Shown here: piece by piece, positions 1 through 12,575 of the stretch
Numbering within the stretch: position 1 is the first letter of the stretch
Layout of the letters: every line of letters begins with the position of its first letter
Source of the DNA: Dryococelus australis
Taxonomy: Eukaryota; Arthropoda; Insecta; Phasmatodea; Phasmatidae
Direction of reading: 5' to 3'
Assembly (NCBI GenBank): GCA_029891345.1
Contig: CM056998.1
Coordinates: 170,524,332-170,588,331, forward strand
DNA: 64,000 nucleotides
Notes under the pieces: model-generated
What the model saw: only the letters and a program-made list of their open reading frames with translations
What the model was told of the DNA's origin: nothing
The model's database searches: none
Translations under genes and position numbers: made by a program

Positions 1-2
1 CC

Positions 3-221
3 CCCGCTGATGAATCAGACGCCTGTAGAAGGCGCAAGAATATTCTAGGAATTAGGACGCTCGATGCAGCGCGCGAGTTAAGAAAATTCTGGGTGACGAC
101 CTACGACACTGTGTATACTGCCGCGGTCCAGCGGCCAGCAGTCTTGGGCGAAGGCCATCTAGCTGAGTGCGGGTGCGAAGTGAATTACGGTACGACTGCG
201 GACGAGGTGTTCTTGGTCTGA
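3..221 (+). CDS. Unidentified reading frame open at the left window edge
   Basis: A 72-codon frame without a start enters from the left and stops at TGA 219-221. It includes GIRTLDAARELRKFWVTTYD and TVYTAAVQRPAVLGEGHL. The first 310 bp are clearly GC- and CpG-richer than what follows, and the switch to AT-rich DNA comes after the stop, as at the end of a last exon. I recognise no family, so it could equally be chance. Confidence 0.22.
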   Translation, partial: PADESDACRRRKNILGIRTLDAARELRKFWVTTYDTVYTAAVQRPAVLGEGHLAECGCEVNYGTTADEVFLV

Positions 222-2449
222 ATGTAAGAGAGAGCGTGAAACCCGGCGAGTGAAGCCTACTGTTCGTGAGGGTGCTCGGAGAAGTCTCGAACATTGCTGA
301 CCGGCGGGACATGGACTAAACTGAGGTTGGACTGAGTGGACATATAATACGGGTTTTATTGTAAATATTGGAACTGTCAAATATGGCACATCATTTATCA
401 AATAATTGAATAGGTTTATACACAGTCTATTGGGACTGATACTTAATTCTTTCATTGATTTATTTGAGATAATTATTAATTGTATTTATTGAATTCATTA
501 GTTGTGAACAGTAAGTGATATCAATTTATTGCGAGATGTTAAGTGGAGAGAATTTTGTTTGTAGTTAATGTAAAGAAAATTATATTTAATTAAGTCCTGA
601 ATTGCCTAACGAACTTAGTTTAGCCCACTGAATTTCGAGAGAAATTGTAACAGTACAATATGGCAGGCTGCAAGTATTGGAATGTGTTGCATTGCTTCTA
701 TACACATTTGGAGACTTCCCTACGTTTTCTACTCTTTCCTGAGAAAATTCAGAAATGCTACCATGAATGTATGGGAATTATTTTACCATTCGCTCTTTTT
801 CACTATACGTATACACTGATGTAGTATATTTGCGAGTAATTTCTTACAGTGTAGTTCATCAGTCAAATTTTACATCAAACTGACGATCGGCGAATCTATT
901 ACTCAGTTCAATTGTCATCCACAGCAAATGCGTTTTGTCCTCCACGTGCTTTAGTTTACCAATGGACACGTCGCGCCATTGTCGTGCGTGCTTTTGAAAG
1001 ACCCGAAGATGGGTGCGAATGGCTGCGCAGTTCTTCACAGTGGTGGTGAAGCGTCTTGTTTACAGTCGTGGTTACGTAAAGTAGAATCTATAAAATCCTT
1101 AGCGAAGATACATATCTAAGTAGATTTAGGTCAGGCAAGCGTGCTGCCTGTGTAACTGCCCCCATCCTGTCAGTTTCCAGTGATACCGACGATTACATCG
1201 CGAACAGTGCTGTTAAGATTTGGCGAGGCCCGTGTTATGCCTAAACCTCATGATTGTTAGCAAAGGCACACGGCGTAGGATATCAGGAAGATTTTCAAGA
1301 ACATCACGGAAGCATTTCCTAGGCTCTGTACACGTTGAAAAACTAGTGCTAATGAACGTGTACGCGAAAAAAATGAAAGTAGATATTATTTATGTCTTAG
1401 TGGATGTCAAGGCTATTTACGTACGCAATGTATGGCCATTAACCGTGCCACAAAGAATGCGTAAGTACTTTTCATTTTGATGCGTAGACGTTCCTTGTGT
1501 AAATGTTTTTCGTCGTTAACAGAGCTTAAGACGTAAAACCCCACAGACCTATTTACCAGTCACAAGCTGCGTAAGTGAATTGGATTCTCTTCGCACAAAT
1601 GCCGTTTGAGAAATACTTGCTGTGGCCCCTTTTAAATAACAGGGTATGGCAATATATAAGTAGTTTAGTGTACGAATAGTCCGAAGTAACCAAGCACGTG
1701 GAGAGTATGCAGAGACTGCTCTTGAAGTATAATAAACGCAGTGCTGCAGCCAGTTGTATCTTCTGATGGCCGGATCTTCAAAAACAAGTTGTAGCATTCG
1801 CTGAGGTCTGGCAACTGTGCGCTTCTGGTTCTTCCTCTATGTACGGTTTTGCAGTGTTGCGGATTCTCTCTGCAATTCGCATGTACATAGCATCCACCTC
1901 TTCTGGACAGGGAGCGTTGATGTAACCTTTTCTGCTGTCGAAGAAACTATATGTGTACATTCGTATTACATTAAACAATTACAGTAAAACTCAGTTGAAG
2001 GTTTAAGGAGCTAAAAAATTCGGGCTGATCAGGGAATCTTTTATTAAAAGGGACGAAATACTTTGCTTGTTCGTGGAACAAGTACTAATTATTTAAACAT
2101 ACTAATCAGGCAAACGTAACGGGAACTTCTTAGATTAGTTTTACTGTAGCGCGTAAATGTAGATACCACTCAGTGGCGTAACGAGAAATTTCGCAAGGGA
2201 AGTTACACCAGTATAAGTGGAGCTGACACGTATTTATTAGGACAAATTATAGGAGAAAATGTCACCTTATAACATGCGTTATAGTGAACAGCAATTGCAT
2301 TTTATCGCACTTGAAGATATACTGATAATTTTAATACTAATTGTCAACTTAAAGCGCAAAGGAGGGTTTACAACCCCTGCCTCTTTATACCACTAAAATG
2401 ATCTTGTAACTTGTTTTACGTTACAGTGGTTGAAAAGCACAGCAAACTA
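222..2449. other. No recognised features
   Basis: AT-rich apart from the first 100 bp. Short frames only (for example 1220-1480 +, 1549-1797 -), none with recognisable domains or splice support. Confidence 0.5.
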
Positions 2450-2638
2450 AACTGGTCATGGTAAAGTGAGCACTTTTGAGGCCCTAGTTACTTTTTTCCT
2501 GTGGCATATTTTAACCTTAAATAAATATTGCCATGTAAGTAATATTGTGTATATCCCACCGCACTCGGAAGTTAACGGCTGAAATAAAATATATTAATTG
2601 ACTATTATTCCAAAAGAGGACTTTTGCCGTGAATAGGT
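2450..2638. mobile_element. TA-MITE family, diverged copy
   Basis: 189 bp between TA dinucleotides (2448-2449, 2639-2640). The left end GGTCATGGTAAAGTGAGCAC and the following GAGGCCCTAGTTACTTTTTT match the copies at 20145 and 7863. The right end CTTTTGCCGTGAATAGG is a diverged inverse of the left terminus. Internal sequence (CCGCACTCGGAA.TTAACG) is shared with 20145-20392. Non-autonomous. Confidence 0.7.
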
Positions 2639-5296
2639 TATGCGAAAGACATTTAGGCCGAGGGGAGGCAAGCACCGACGTTGTCCAACCTTCCCCACCC
2701 CTGCCTTTTTTGCAAGTGGTTTCTTTTGATTCCAAACTACAGAATTACTGTTCTGTGAATCATAACCCTGCATCCCATTCTGCGGAGGACGTTACGTAAA
2801 CGTGAGGCTGATATTGTGCCTCTTTCCTAATCTCTCTCCTTACCTGTCTCACGCGTAAACAGCGTGATTCGCGCCTTTGCCAACCAACCGAATTGATAGC
2901 TTATCGGCAACTGGACTTCGTCACCTGATTGGTATGTGTGCATCTCAATGCGCGTCATTAGGAGTTGAGTCTTTGCAGGTAGCACTTACTACCTGAACTA
3001 TCATTATAGCACCCACATTTATCCACTTAAGGGGAATCCGTTGTAAGAATTCTTAACGCCTTAAGGTGACCTATGACTATAAGGAATCGTTGCTATGGGC
3101 CCTCCCAAGACTACGATAAACTTTCGTGGGAAACTGAACTTCTCGCGAATTTTCTGCAAAAGTAGGATAGTATAATACGCGATGTAAGCCAATGGATTAA
3201 ATTACAGAAGCCACTTTGTAGCGTTCTAATTTACTTTAACGAAACTGCGTAGATCACTAAAAATGATGTTAACCATTTTCACTATTTTTAACCTTTGCAA
3301 ATATTAAAGACGATGAAAGTAAAAAATGGTGACTAGATACATAATTTTACCTAGAAAAATGTCTCCAAAAATTATTTTTTGAGATAGGTGTATACACGCG
3401 CACAGATTTTCCAGACAATATTTTATTAACGCCCACAAAGGCGCCGTTCACCTGGAGCTGACATAGTTTGAAGTGCGAGAGCGATATCACATTGACATGA
3501 CACTGTACATATAGTGCCTCAGCTCTCCTTCGCACAAGCCTCTGAATTGGCGTGCAGTGTTCCCGCTTTTCCTCTGAAACTAACATACTTTAAGTACTGA
3601 TCCTATGATTGTATTGCTGGAATGTCTATAATAGTTCGGAATGTTTCCGATCAGTATATACCGCAGTGTTAAAAGGTCGTTTAGGTATGTTGTAGAGATG
3701 GAATATAGCGTTCCTAACGTGCAGTTTGTATTGGAAGTTCTATTCATCCCTCGTCTGAAGTGTGTGCTTTATTTTCGTACGTCGGTATGATGGGAACACG
3801 TTTGACAGTTTTGTAAAAAGAAAGTTGGATTTCACACACACTGCAATGCAGTTAGGCGGTGCCCTTAGGTTACTCGCATATGACTCTTGAATTACGCTGC
3901 AGCATGTTTGGAATACGGGGTTTTTCTTTACGAAACTTTTAAACGTGCCCTCTTGATGTTAACCTACGGAAGGAAAACATACCAACAGATGACCGAGCTG
4001 CACTTCCAAAGCCTAACGCATGCTACATATATTATTTCGTAGCCGCGTCCAACATCGAATGCGGTTTTTCCCGATACTATCCGGGACACAAGCAAAACCA
4101 CAATGAGTCTGCATTGAACCTCGCTATAGACTCTTCGCCAATAAAACGATACGGTCACAGCTTAGTCCCGTAAGTAAACACGCAGCACGACGCAAATTTT
4201 TTATGGCAGTTCGTGTGCATTCGCGTAGTATGCTAGAAGTTTGTTGCCACTACAGCTTCGAAAATTGATTTCCTGTTTGTCGCGTGTCTTTGTAAACAAA
4301 CATGTTTAAAGGCACACAATTTTAATAGGGAGCAACACATTTTCGTTTTTCAGTGTTCATCTATTTCTGAGTTTGTAAAACTACTGTCATTTCGCAGAAT
4401 ATTTTTTCTGAGATAACACTATGCTCTTTTCTGCGTCGATTCTTGTAGGATTCTGTGATAACATCTCTGTAAGTACCTGGGCGTGGAAGATAATTGTGTA
4501 TATAATGCAATGGATTTTGACCTCAATGAAGTTAACTCGAAATCTCCACAATTTGGGTGTATTAAACTGTGTAATATTTTACAAACATGTGGGTATATCC
4601 GCTAATGCCGCAAAGGCTAAAAATATTTCAGTCGGAAAATTTTTGCGTGGTGGATTTCGGTTGAGTATGCGATTCCGTGTATGTTCATGTATTGAAAAAC
4701 AAACTAATAACTATAGGGAGGTATAATAGTGTGAATGTATTAAACTAATTTGACTTTTTCTTCGAATGAAAATGTCTTATTCGCAGTGCCGCTGCTGTCT
4801 GCATTTGGCGCATTTACTTTATTTTAATGCTCAGTCTTATCTTCCAAAAATTAAGTGTAATTGTGTAAAGTACAACTAATTAAAATGCATTGGAGAGTAA
4901 AATGTTTGTGTAATACTAGCTAGTTGCTGAGAATGCCAAGTAATTAATGCGTAAACTATTAAAGATTTATTTTTGGGTAGCATGCGGTCTACTCAATTCA
5001 TTGTAGGCTTAATGGAAATACAGGAAGTAGGAAAAACCAACGCGCTAGGGACATGACCTGTCCACGAGTCGGCTAAGTTTTGTGGTGTTTAAAGGAATGG
5101 ATCCTTATGTCCGTCCATCACATCCACATCAGATTTTCCACCTCACATTTCATTTCAGTTTAGTTGCCTAAGAGATTAATTATGCCCTTGTTGGTAAAAA
5201 AAATATATGTTGTTCCTCGTAACGTTTTTAAGATAATCCGTTTTAACCGTTATGTCCATCCATGAACTACGCAGTAACGTGGTAGCAAGAAGTGTA
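2639..5296. other. No recognised features
   Basis: AT-rich; short frames at 3347-3586 (-), 3964-4158 (-) and 4421-4726 (+) carry no recognised domain. Confidence 0.5.
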
Positions 5297-5728
5297 AAGG
5301 CTGTTCACGATAAAGTGAGCACTTATGAAATCAACTTAAGCCTAAGAAATGTCACTGTTACTAACGTCATATATATTTAACGGGCTCACTGAGTGACATG
5401 CGCCCAGTTAAGTTGGTAACGATTGATGGAAAGTAAACTTAGTTTCATATCCCGTCGAATAAAAAGTCTTGAGTACCGGTAACCCATTTGTGATTACTTA
5501 AAATACTTCTTTAGATTTGTTTTTTTTAATGCATCGAAGTATAAAAATAATCAGATTTGTAAAATATTTTATTTTTAATAATTTTACAAATTCACCTGAC
5601 CGACGCATGAATAGTTATGAGGCCCACGGCAATGTTAATTTTTCATAAGGTGGACAAGTACAAAACGAGCATGGAAGTAGATCTTAAGCAGGGCTTTCAG
5701 AAGTGCTCATTTTACCGTGAACAGCCTA
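5297..5728. mobile_element. TA-MITE family, full-length copy
   Basis: 432 bp flanked by TA (5295-5296, 5729-5730). The left terminus AAGGCTGTTCACGATAAAGT and the right terminus TTTTACCGTGAACAGCCTA are inverted repeats extending about 30 bp through a GTGAGCACTT block. No coding capacity. TA duplication points to a Tc1/mariner-type transposase acting in trans. Confidence 0.85.
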
Positions 5729-6815
5729 TAAGTACAGTCGTTCTTATAGCTTCCGCGTGATGGCGTATGTTGAATACGAAAGTCATAAAAGTGGTAACTC
5801 GAGCGAGGTTAATTAGTCGAAGACAGGCTAGAAAGCAGTTTTTCGTCGCCTGCTCATAGCTACTCAAGGGGATAATTGTGGACTAAATGTGACCGCGGTG
5901 GTAGAGAAAGTGTGGCGCCATTCATTAACTGTTCTCACGGCCGTCATTTAAATAAGAAAGAATGCGACAGTGTGTGGGGGCGCAACTCCTCTAGTTTCAT
6001 TCGCTTTCACTTCATCACTGCAAACAGGCGTAACGTTACGACAGACGATGGACCGTCGCGTCGGCGTCCAGTCAACGAACTCCGGGTACGTATTCTGTGT
6101 CGCAAAAATTTCCTATAAAAGTGTCGTCCACGCACTGCCGTGCAAAGCGTTCCTCATTCTTACTCGCAGTTGAGTTTGATCAAATCTTATCGGAAAAAAA
6201 TATGGTCTTTTTTGTATGGAACGTTTCTGTAGGAAGTTGTAGTGCGAACGCAGACACGTTCTTCTGGTTACGCCCTTTAACATTTCTTTCAGAACTTTAA
6301 TCCGTCTATTGAATGAAAAGTAAATGCTTTTACTTACAATTTTGAAGCGTTCACTTACAACTATTTGAATAAAACCTAAGCATGTACTTAAAGTTAAATG
6401 TTTACTTTTACAAATAAGTAAACCCCTAAGTTTTCCATTAAATACTGGTTTCCGGTTGAATAAAAACAAGAATTGACTAGGAGTACTAAGCAAACACGTG
6501 AACTATTTTAAGGTAGCTAAATAGCATACTTGTGGTTTTATATTTATATGTATTTGAGACATGGCAAACTTTATACGTGTGTGGAACGTGAAAAGTTACA
6601 AAGAATGACGAAGTGTAAGTCCGAGTAGGTCGAAATATTTGTTGCGTTTTGGAAGTGGAAGTGTAATTACCTTTCCAATCATTTCTTAAATTATTCTGAA
6701 GAAACAAAAGGAGGTGCGAAATAAAAAGGGCCATAGAAATTCCAAATGTCCATAGTTATTTGAGGTTTGGACTTTACTCGCATACAAATAAAATTAAAAA
6801 AAAAAAACCACAGTT
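5729..6815. other. No recognised features
   Basis: 5850-6110 is modestly GC-rich; overlapping short frames on both strands lack domains. It may include remains of the Harbinger element that follows. Confidence 0.4.
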
Positions 6816-7143
6816 TATAGTGATGAATACGTAAACCGGAAAGGATTCCCAAGTATAAATGTGCAGGCAACCTGCAATGAACCTGAAATAACATGTGTAG
6901 CTTCACAATGGCCTGGATGCGTGCATGATTCCAGGATTTGGAAACGGAGCACAATTTACAGTGCTAGTTCCAGATTTAATGGCGACTTTTGCTTGTTGGG
7001 AAACAGCGGCTATGGAATTACGCCATGGCTACTTGCACCATTCAAAACCCCCCCAAAACAGAAACGAAGAACTATTTAATAAACTTCATTCGAAGGAGAG
7101 GGTGATAATTGAAAGAGTATTCATACTCATAATAATTATATGA
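6816..7143 (+). pseudogene. PIF/Harbinger (HARBI1-like) transposase fragment
   Basis: Encodes DEYVNRKGFPSINVQATC, then WPGCVHDSRIWKRS (catalytic-Asp block; family WPGS.HDSRIF), then LLGNSGYGITPWLLAPF (family LLGD.GY....WLLTPY, with the Asp replaced by Asn) and, after a one-base shift at the C7 run 7048-7054, FNKLHSKERVIIERVF (family FN..h...R..IER.FG). About 105 residues of a roughly 350-residue protein. Non-functional. Confidence 0.88.
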
Positions 7144-7862
7144 TGTGCTGTTTTTTACACATCAGCAAATATTAAAAAGACAACTATGAATTCACCTTTC
7201 CTTCCCGTGTTATTAGAGGAAAATATTTAGCTATATGCCTGACATAGCTAACACTGGTATCGGAACCTTGGTGTTGTGTAATTGCGATGGATGGCGTGAT
7301 TTTTAAAGCGGGACATGCACAAATTGGAGGGCCTTGGTAAGATGTTGGAGGTGCGTAGACTGCAGAACTTGACGAGAAAGGAAAGCGGAAAATTTTCTCC
7401 GGCATCCGGAGGTTGGTCGCGCTGTTACTATAGAGAGGCGCTTGGGACCAGCGAACACGAGATTGACGGCGGAAGTTTGCGATTAAGGACGTGCAGGAAG
7501 TTATCTTGGCAGTTAGTGACAGTGTCGTGTTGTGACGTGATGGTCGCTGCAATGGACGGCTAATGGGGGAAACTCGTATTACCAGCTGTTGCAGATGTTC
7601 GGCGTCGAGTAAGGACCATCCCGACTACACTTCGGCAGATACTCCGGACACTGCCGCCGTGCTCTGAGGAGCCACGCACTAGGACGGCACTGATTCTTCA
7701 CTTTACCTCACATTCCTTACTTTCTAGTTATTAATGTCCCGAAAGCAATGCGTAAACTATTTTGCGGTACAATAAACTCCCACTCAACGCAGATTACATT
7801 GTGATTTCCCAACCTATCGGCAATAATTTTCCAGGGTATAATTACGCGTGTGTATTGTGTTA
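7144..7862. other. GC-richer segment without recognised gene
   Basis: 7290-7690 has higher GC and CpG content than its surroundings and a 122-codon minus frame (7552-7184), but no known domain. It could be remains of the Harbinger element or an old promoter. Confidence 0.3.
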
Positions 7863-8076
7863 TAGGCCGTTCACGTCGAAGTGAGCACTTTTGAAGCCCT
7901 AGTTACGTTTTTCCTTCAACCAACTTATATACTTCCACTACTTGTTAATGTAAACCCTGCCATGTGAGTAATAAACAAAGTGTATACATTTACCATACCC
8001 AAAGCCAAAAGCCCGAGGTCACAGTATAATGTATTATATCTGAACAGCTTAAAAAAGTGCTCACTTGAACGGCCTA
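7863..8076. mobile_element. TA-MITE family, short complete copy
   Basis: 214 bp, flanked by TA on both sides (7861-7862, 8077-8078). The termini TAGGCCGTTCACGTCGAAGT and AAGTGCTCACTTGAACGGCC are inverted repeats. Left subterminal block GAAGCCCTAGTTACGTTTTT is shared with 2450 and 20145. Confidence 0.85.
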
Positions 8077-9583
8077 TAGTTGAAAATTTAGCAAGTAATC
8101 GTTCTGTTTTCCCTTTACGCGGCTAAAGCTAGGAGCAGTTGCAACACTTGACATTTTGCTCGTAACCATTTTTATTTCGAGTAAAAATTGAGTTTTAACA
8201 ATAAAAGCTATACTTCGAAATGTTTTATTACAACATAAGAATACATCGGAAACATCAAAAGTTGTAAAGACTTGCTTACGAGACTATATTCTTACGGTCC
8301 TGCATGTTGCAGCACATATGTTCAAATATCACAGTATAGCCATGCCGTATTTTACTATGCATAGGCTACTAATAAACATTACCTTTTTCACCACGAGTTT
8401 TTTTTCCAGTTAGATTTACTGTAAATATATTTACATCTTTTAATTTCTGTATTTGGTAAAACGTAACGCCATAATAACACTTATATTTTTAATAATGCAT
8501 CCAAAATGCCATGACCTAATCGTGTAGTTCGAAAAATATTGTTCGCTATGAAGTACACTATTGAAGAAAAAAGCTGTAAATTAATAGTAAATTATATATC
8601 TAAATGCAACGTGCTAACACTTGGTACATCTTGCCTCGGGTTTTTGTTTCGTGAATTCTATCAAACTCGCTTTCTCAGTATATTTTAATGTATAACTTGG
8701 TTACTCCGACCCTAGAACATCACCAAAATGGACTGTTTAGCGAACCGATACAAACAGGTGTTTCGCTTGAACTAGTTGTACGTTCTGCGAAAGGTATTTC
8801 CTGATCTCTATTCAGACCCTGTAACCATCTTTTTCTTTTCTGGCTGTTCTAATCTTCCACCACCGAGGTAGCTACCCAGTGACATCTTACACTGTTTCGC
8901 AGGTCTGAGAGTTTGTTTACGACTGTTGTATTTGAACTATAGGAAGGTTTCGAAGCTGCTCATTTCCGTTAAGGCCATGCTAAATTCGGACAAAGATTTG
9001 TTATTTTTTTGTTATAGTATTTTCAACTAAGTTTTTTTTTTAAATTTAATATACCTGTAAATAATTTTTTAATTTTATGATTTTTTAAATTATTTATAAA
9101 ATGTTAACGTTTTATAAATAACGAAAACGTAATTTTAAATTAAATTAAAATTTTGAAGGTCTGTGTTCAATCTCTAACGAAAAATCTTTAGTTGAAAATA
9201 CTACCACACAAAATGACAGATCTTTGTCCGAACTTAGGCTTTGATTCCCTATACGCCCATGGATGGTGGAGCCTGGCCTTAAAGTAACTTGGTATGGTTG
9301 GCATGTAGGTATATGGCGTGTTACGGTGCTCCATTAGTGAAACTGCTGCTAGTGTAAATGTGGAGGAAGTGAGTGTGGTGTGGAGGCGAGAGTGAGTGAC
9401 AGTTTCGGCCATCACTCGACCGTCAGAACTTCCCTCGGGGCAGTGTGGCTTGGCGGAGATGGAAGTGGGCGGCGCAACACCAGCCGCAAGACACTGTCTG
9501 CCCTGCTCTGACTGCGTCCTTGTCTGTAGTTGCCGCTCGTGTTCGTGCGGTGGGGCGTGTGAAGCAGGTTTATGATGGTCTTA
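8077..9583. other. Mostly AT-rich DNA; GC-richer tail
   Basis: 9000-9165 is extremely AT-rich. 9400-9580 is GC-richer with a + frame (9445-9633) that the MITE at 9584 interrupts; coding status is not supported by any domain. Confidence 0.4.
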
Positions 9584-10141
9584 TGCCCGGTTGCACCATC
9601 GTGGTTCAAAACTCGATCCGAGATCGCATCTAAGATCGACACAGAAAACTGTTGCACCATTAGAGTTCAGAACTGGACTGGAGATCGAGATGTTCATTTC
9701 GAACCGCCGAAATTGGCGGTTCGTAATCTCTAACCGAGATCAGCAGCCATCGTCGACAAATGTAGTTTGAAAATACGCCAACAGATAGAACTCCGTTCGA
9801 TGGTTTTCTTTGGAAATTAAAACGTTATACGCACTTGAATATTATTCAGTGAAATTCGTACAACAATAATTCACTTAAAACAGATAACATCGTACATCTA
9901 GTTCTATCTATAGTGAAAAATACGCCTACTTCCATGAAGTATATTAATAACCAATAGCAAAATTTCTCATACTTAATCTCGATCTCTCACTTTGGAACTA
10001 AGATCGACGAATTGGAGATCCAGAATCATGAAGTTCCGTTGGTGCAACACTTTTACGTTTGAACAAAGATCAAACTGGATCCTTGTTCTGAACTAGGACC
10101 ATTCGATCTCTGATCGGGAAAAATGTTGGTGCAACCGGGCA
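9584..10141. mobile_element. Harbinger-type MITE with TTA target duplication
   Basis: 558 bp. The ends TGCCCGGTTGCACCA and TGGTGCAACCGGGCA are perfect inverted repeats, and both flanks are TTA (9581-9583, 10142-10144), the typical PIF/Harbinger target duplication. Inside, GTTGCACCA plus a GTTCA.AACT..A motif repeats near both ends (9590, 9650, 10040, 10095), and ...GATCGAGAT... motifs recur, giving nested inverted structure. No coding capacity. Confidence 0.9.
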
Positions 10142-10384
10142 TTAGCTGTCCACCGCGGAAAAACAGCTAAAAACTGTTAACGATATTGGGCATGTTTAAA
10201 ACAAACTTAAAAAAAAAATTACCCACACACAGGCATGCATTTTTATGTAACTAATTCAGCAAGGAATTAACAAAAATAGTTCTCAGCCCTTCATATTGTA
10301 TTGCGAGTTCGATGTTTAATTTATAGCCTTTAAAATGTATTATTTATTTTATACACATTAGAGTGAGTTTGCATACTAGAAACA

Positions 10385-10534
10385 GTTATAATTTTACTTT
10401 TATGGCGTATGAAAAATTATCAGGCCCAGGCTTATGCCAATGTTAATTTTACACATGGCGGAAGGATACAGAATTACTACTAGTAGATCCGAAGCAGGGC
10501 TTTCAAAATTCTTCAATCAACCGTGAACATCCGA
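10385..10534 (-). mobile_element. Right half of TA-MITE family copy
   Basis: Matches the right half of the copy at 5297-5728 (GAAGCAGGGCTTTCA, then CCGTGAACA near the terminus, followed by TA at 10535). The left terminus was not found. Confidence 0.6.
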
Positions 10535-11150
10535 TATAATTTTTACCAAGTGAATAAGGAAGCAAACCTGAGACTTCGCTCGTGCTATTGAATTTAGTTT
10601 CGCCAAAATGTCTTCTTCAGTGTGACACACCTGAGAGGACGATGCCCGGATGCATGTGAAACAAGGACACAGAATGGTATACGAACTTTCTGCCAGTAAA
10701 ATGTCATCGCCTACAGTTTGTCTTTGCGGTGAGACAAGGCATCTGAAAGTGCTCATCCTTATGTGCTCGCCTGTGTGGAAAACACAATTTAGGCCTATCT
10801 CCAGCAGCCTTGATCTCCTTAATATCCATCAGTTTGCGGTACGTCGTGCATCCTCTTTAGTAAATAATTACGCGTTGTACTTTTTCGAGGATCTCCCCCC
10901 CCCCCCCCCTCTTCTTCTTGAACTTATTTCCCCTATTATTTTGCTGGGCTAATAAGATAAATACGAAAACACAGCATCTGTTTTATCCCGCACACCTCTT
11001 GCATAAAACCACAATTCAATGTGTGGTACCGTGGGGATATTGTGGATGAAATCACGAAAATACAGAAACAGAAAAGATGGAACATTATCGTGTAAAAAAA
11101 AAAGCAGAAGTAGAAAAGTTATACCTTCCTTCTCCCATTTCCCAAAAAAG

Positions 11151-11192
11151 GTGTGTTCCAAATGTGAAAACGTGTGTTCCAAATGTGAAAAC
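11151..11192 (+). repeat. Perfect 21-bp tandem duplication
   Basis: The unit starting GTGTGTTCCAAATG and ending TGAAAAC occurs twice in direct succession without mismatch (11151-11171, 11172-11192). Its perfection implies a recent slippage or an assembly duplication. Confidence 0.85.
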
Positions 11193-11776
11193 GCATTGTA
11201 TGCTCTCGGCAGCGTCTCTCTGGTACTCCCGTTTACGGCACACTGTCAAAGGTTTTCACCTGTGTATAACGTGCTCACGTAGACAAATGCGATAAGGAAA
11301 ATTACTTATAATGTATTAAAATGCATTAAATCAACTTTTGTTGCATATTTTTATCACAATGTAAAGTATTATTAATTTTAGTGCTAATAGTTGTCAAATT
11401 CGTTAAAAAGGGATGGGTGGGGGTAATTACAGCCCCCAAACCCCCGCCCTGTCTACATTCTGCTATAGCACCCCACCCAATTGTCTCAATGGGAGGGGAG
11501 CGGAAAACACACAGTATAATTTCGGAGCTTGGAGCTGGTCAGCTGGGATGTTAGCTGAATGCACCTTCGCTCTGATTGAGCGTATCTCAATCCTTGTCTT
11601 TTTGGCCCGCGGGAGGGGGGAGGACTCTTCGGCGTGTTGCTGTTACGCTCCATTTGGAGGTCCGGTACAGTCGTGTGGCGAGTGTTCCCCAAAATGGCGA
11701 CTGGGAAGCGACTATGCCGTGGTGTCAATAAAGTAGTCTGGATGCGAAGCCATGTACGTACATATAAGCAGGCGAC

Positions 11777-12279
11777 AAGCGAGTCTCGCTAGTGTCAAGT
11801 TGCCCACCGCATTTTGGAATTTCAAATTCGAAATTGTTACATTTTATGCTCAATCTGTGCTCATTTGTGCCCAGTTTCAGAATTTGTGCTGGTCACATAT
11901 GCTAAATGTTCCAATTTTTATTTCGGTGGCCAACTTGACGTCAAGTTAACCACTGCTCGCGGAAATTTTCTCGCGAATCACTCATGTCAATAATTAGTGC
12001 TCAATTTGTTAGGTTAGGTTACGTTACTATAGGCAGCACAAATTGAGCACTAATTATTGGCATAGGAGTGATTCGCGAGAGACGAATTATTTCCGTGAGT
12101 GGTGGCTAACTTGACGTCAAGTTGGCTACCGAAATAAAAAGTGAAATATTTGGCATATTTACCAGCACAAATTCTGAAACTTGGGCACAAATTAGCACGA
12201 AATTGAGCACAAAATATAACATTATTTTGAATTGGAAATTCCAGAATGCGTTGGGCAACTTGACACACGTGCGAGTCTC
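11777..12279. repeat. Long foldback palindrome (arms about 235 bp, loop about 28 bp)
   Basis: Left arm 11777-12009 and right arm 12038-12279 are reverse complements with limited divergence: GTGTCAAGTTGCCCA (11792) against TGGGCAACTTGACAC (12252-12266), and GTGCTCAATTTGT against ACAAATTGAGCAC beside the loop. The loop includes GTTAGGTTAGGTTACG. Each arm holds the 16-bp perfect palindrome AACTTGACGTCAAGTT. No coding capacity, and no certain target duplication. It may be a foldback element or a MITE consisting almost wholly of inverted repeat. Confidence 0.9.
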
Positions 12280-12575
12280 CATTAGGTTGTCGTAGACAAG
12301 TGTATAGGAGAGTGACCTGCATCTGTAGTGTGGAGCTTCGCGCGTGGCTGGTGGCTGTGAGAGTCAATGACTCGGCTAGAACCTCGCTAACAGGAGCAAG
12401 GTCGGCCGCAGCTGTTCCTTTCCCACGTGGAGAGGGGGCGTGCCTAAGTATCCTCTCGCTGCGGGTACCTGCAACTCCCACACAGCCCACGCGAGTACGC
12501 CACTGGTAGCGGCGGCCTGCTGTACCCTGCCAAAGTATAAGACATCGTGTGGTCTTCCTTCAACATGGAAGTTTA

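Larger units (their letters stand above)
10142..11776. other. AT-rich DNA with MITE remnant, C-run and short tandem repeat
   Basis: Includes a C-run at about 10897-10910. Frames at 10517-10952 and 11413-11736 carry no domains. Other content is listed separately. Confidence 0.4.

Noticed and set aside
12050-12490. 146-codon minus frame as a gene
   Set aside because: It runs through the right arm of the foldback palindrome, so the frame is a by-product of the repeat.
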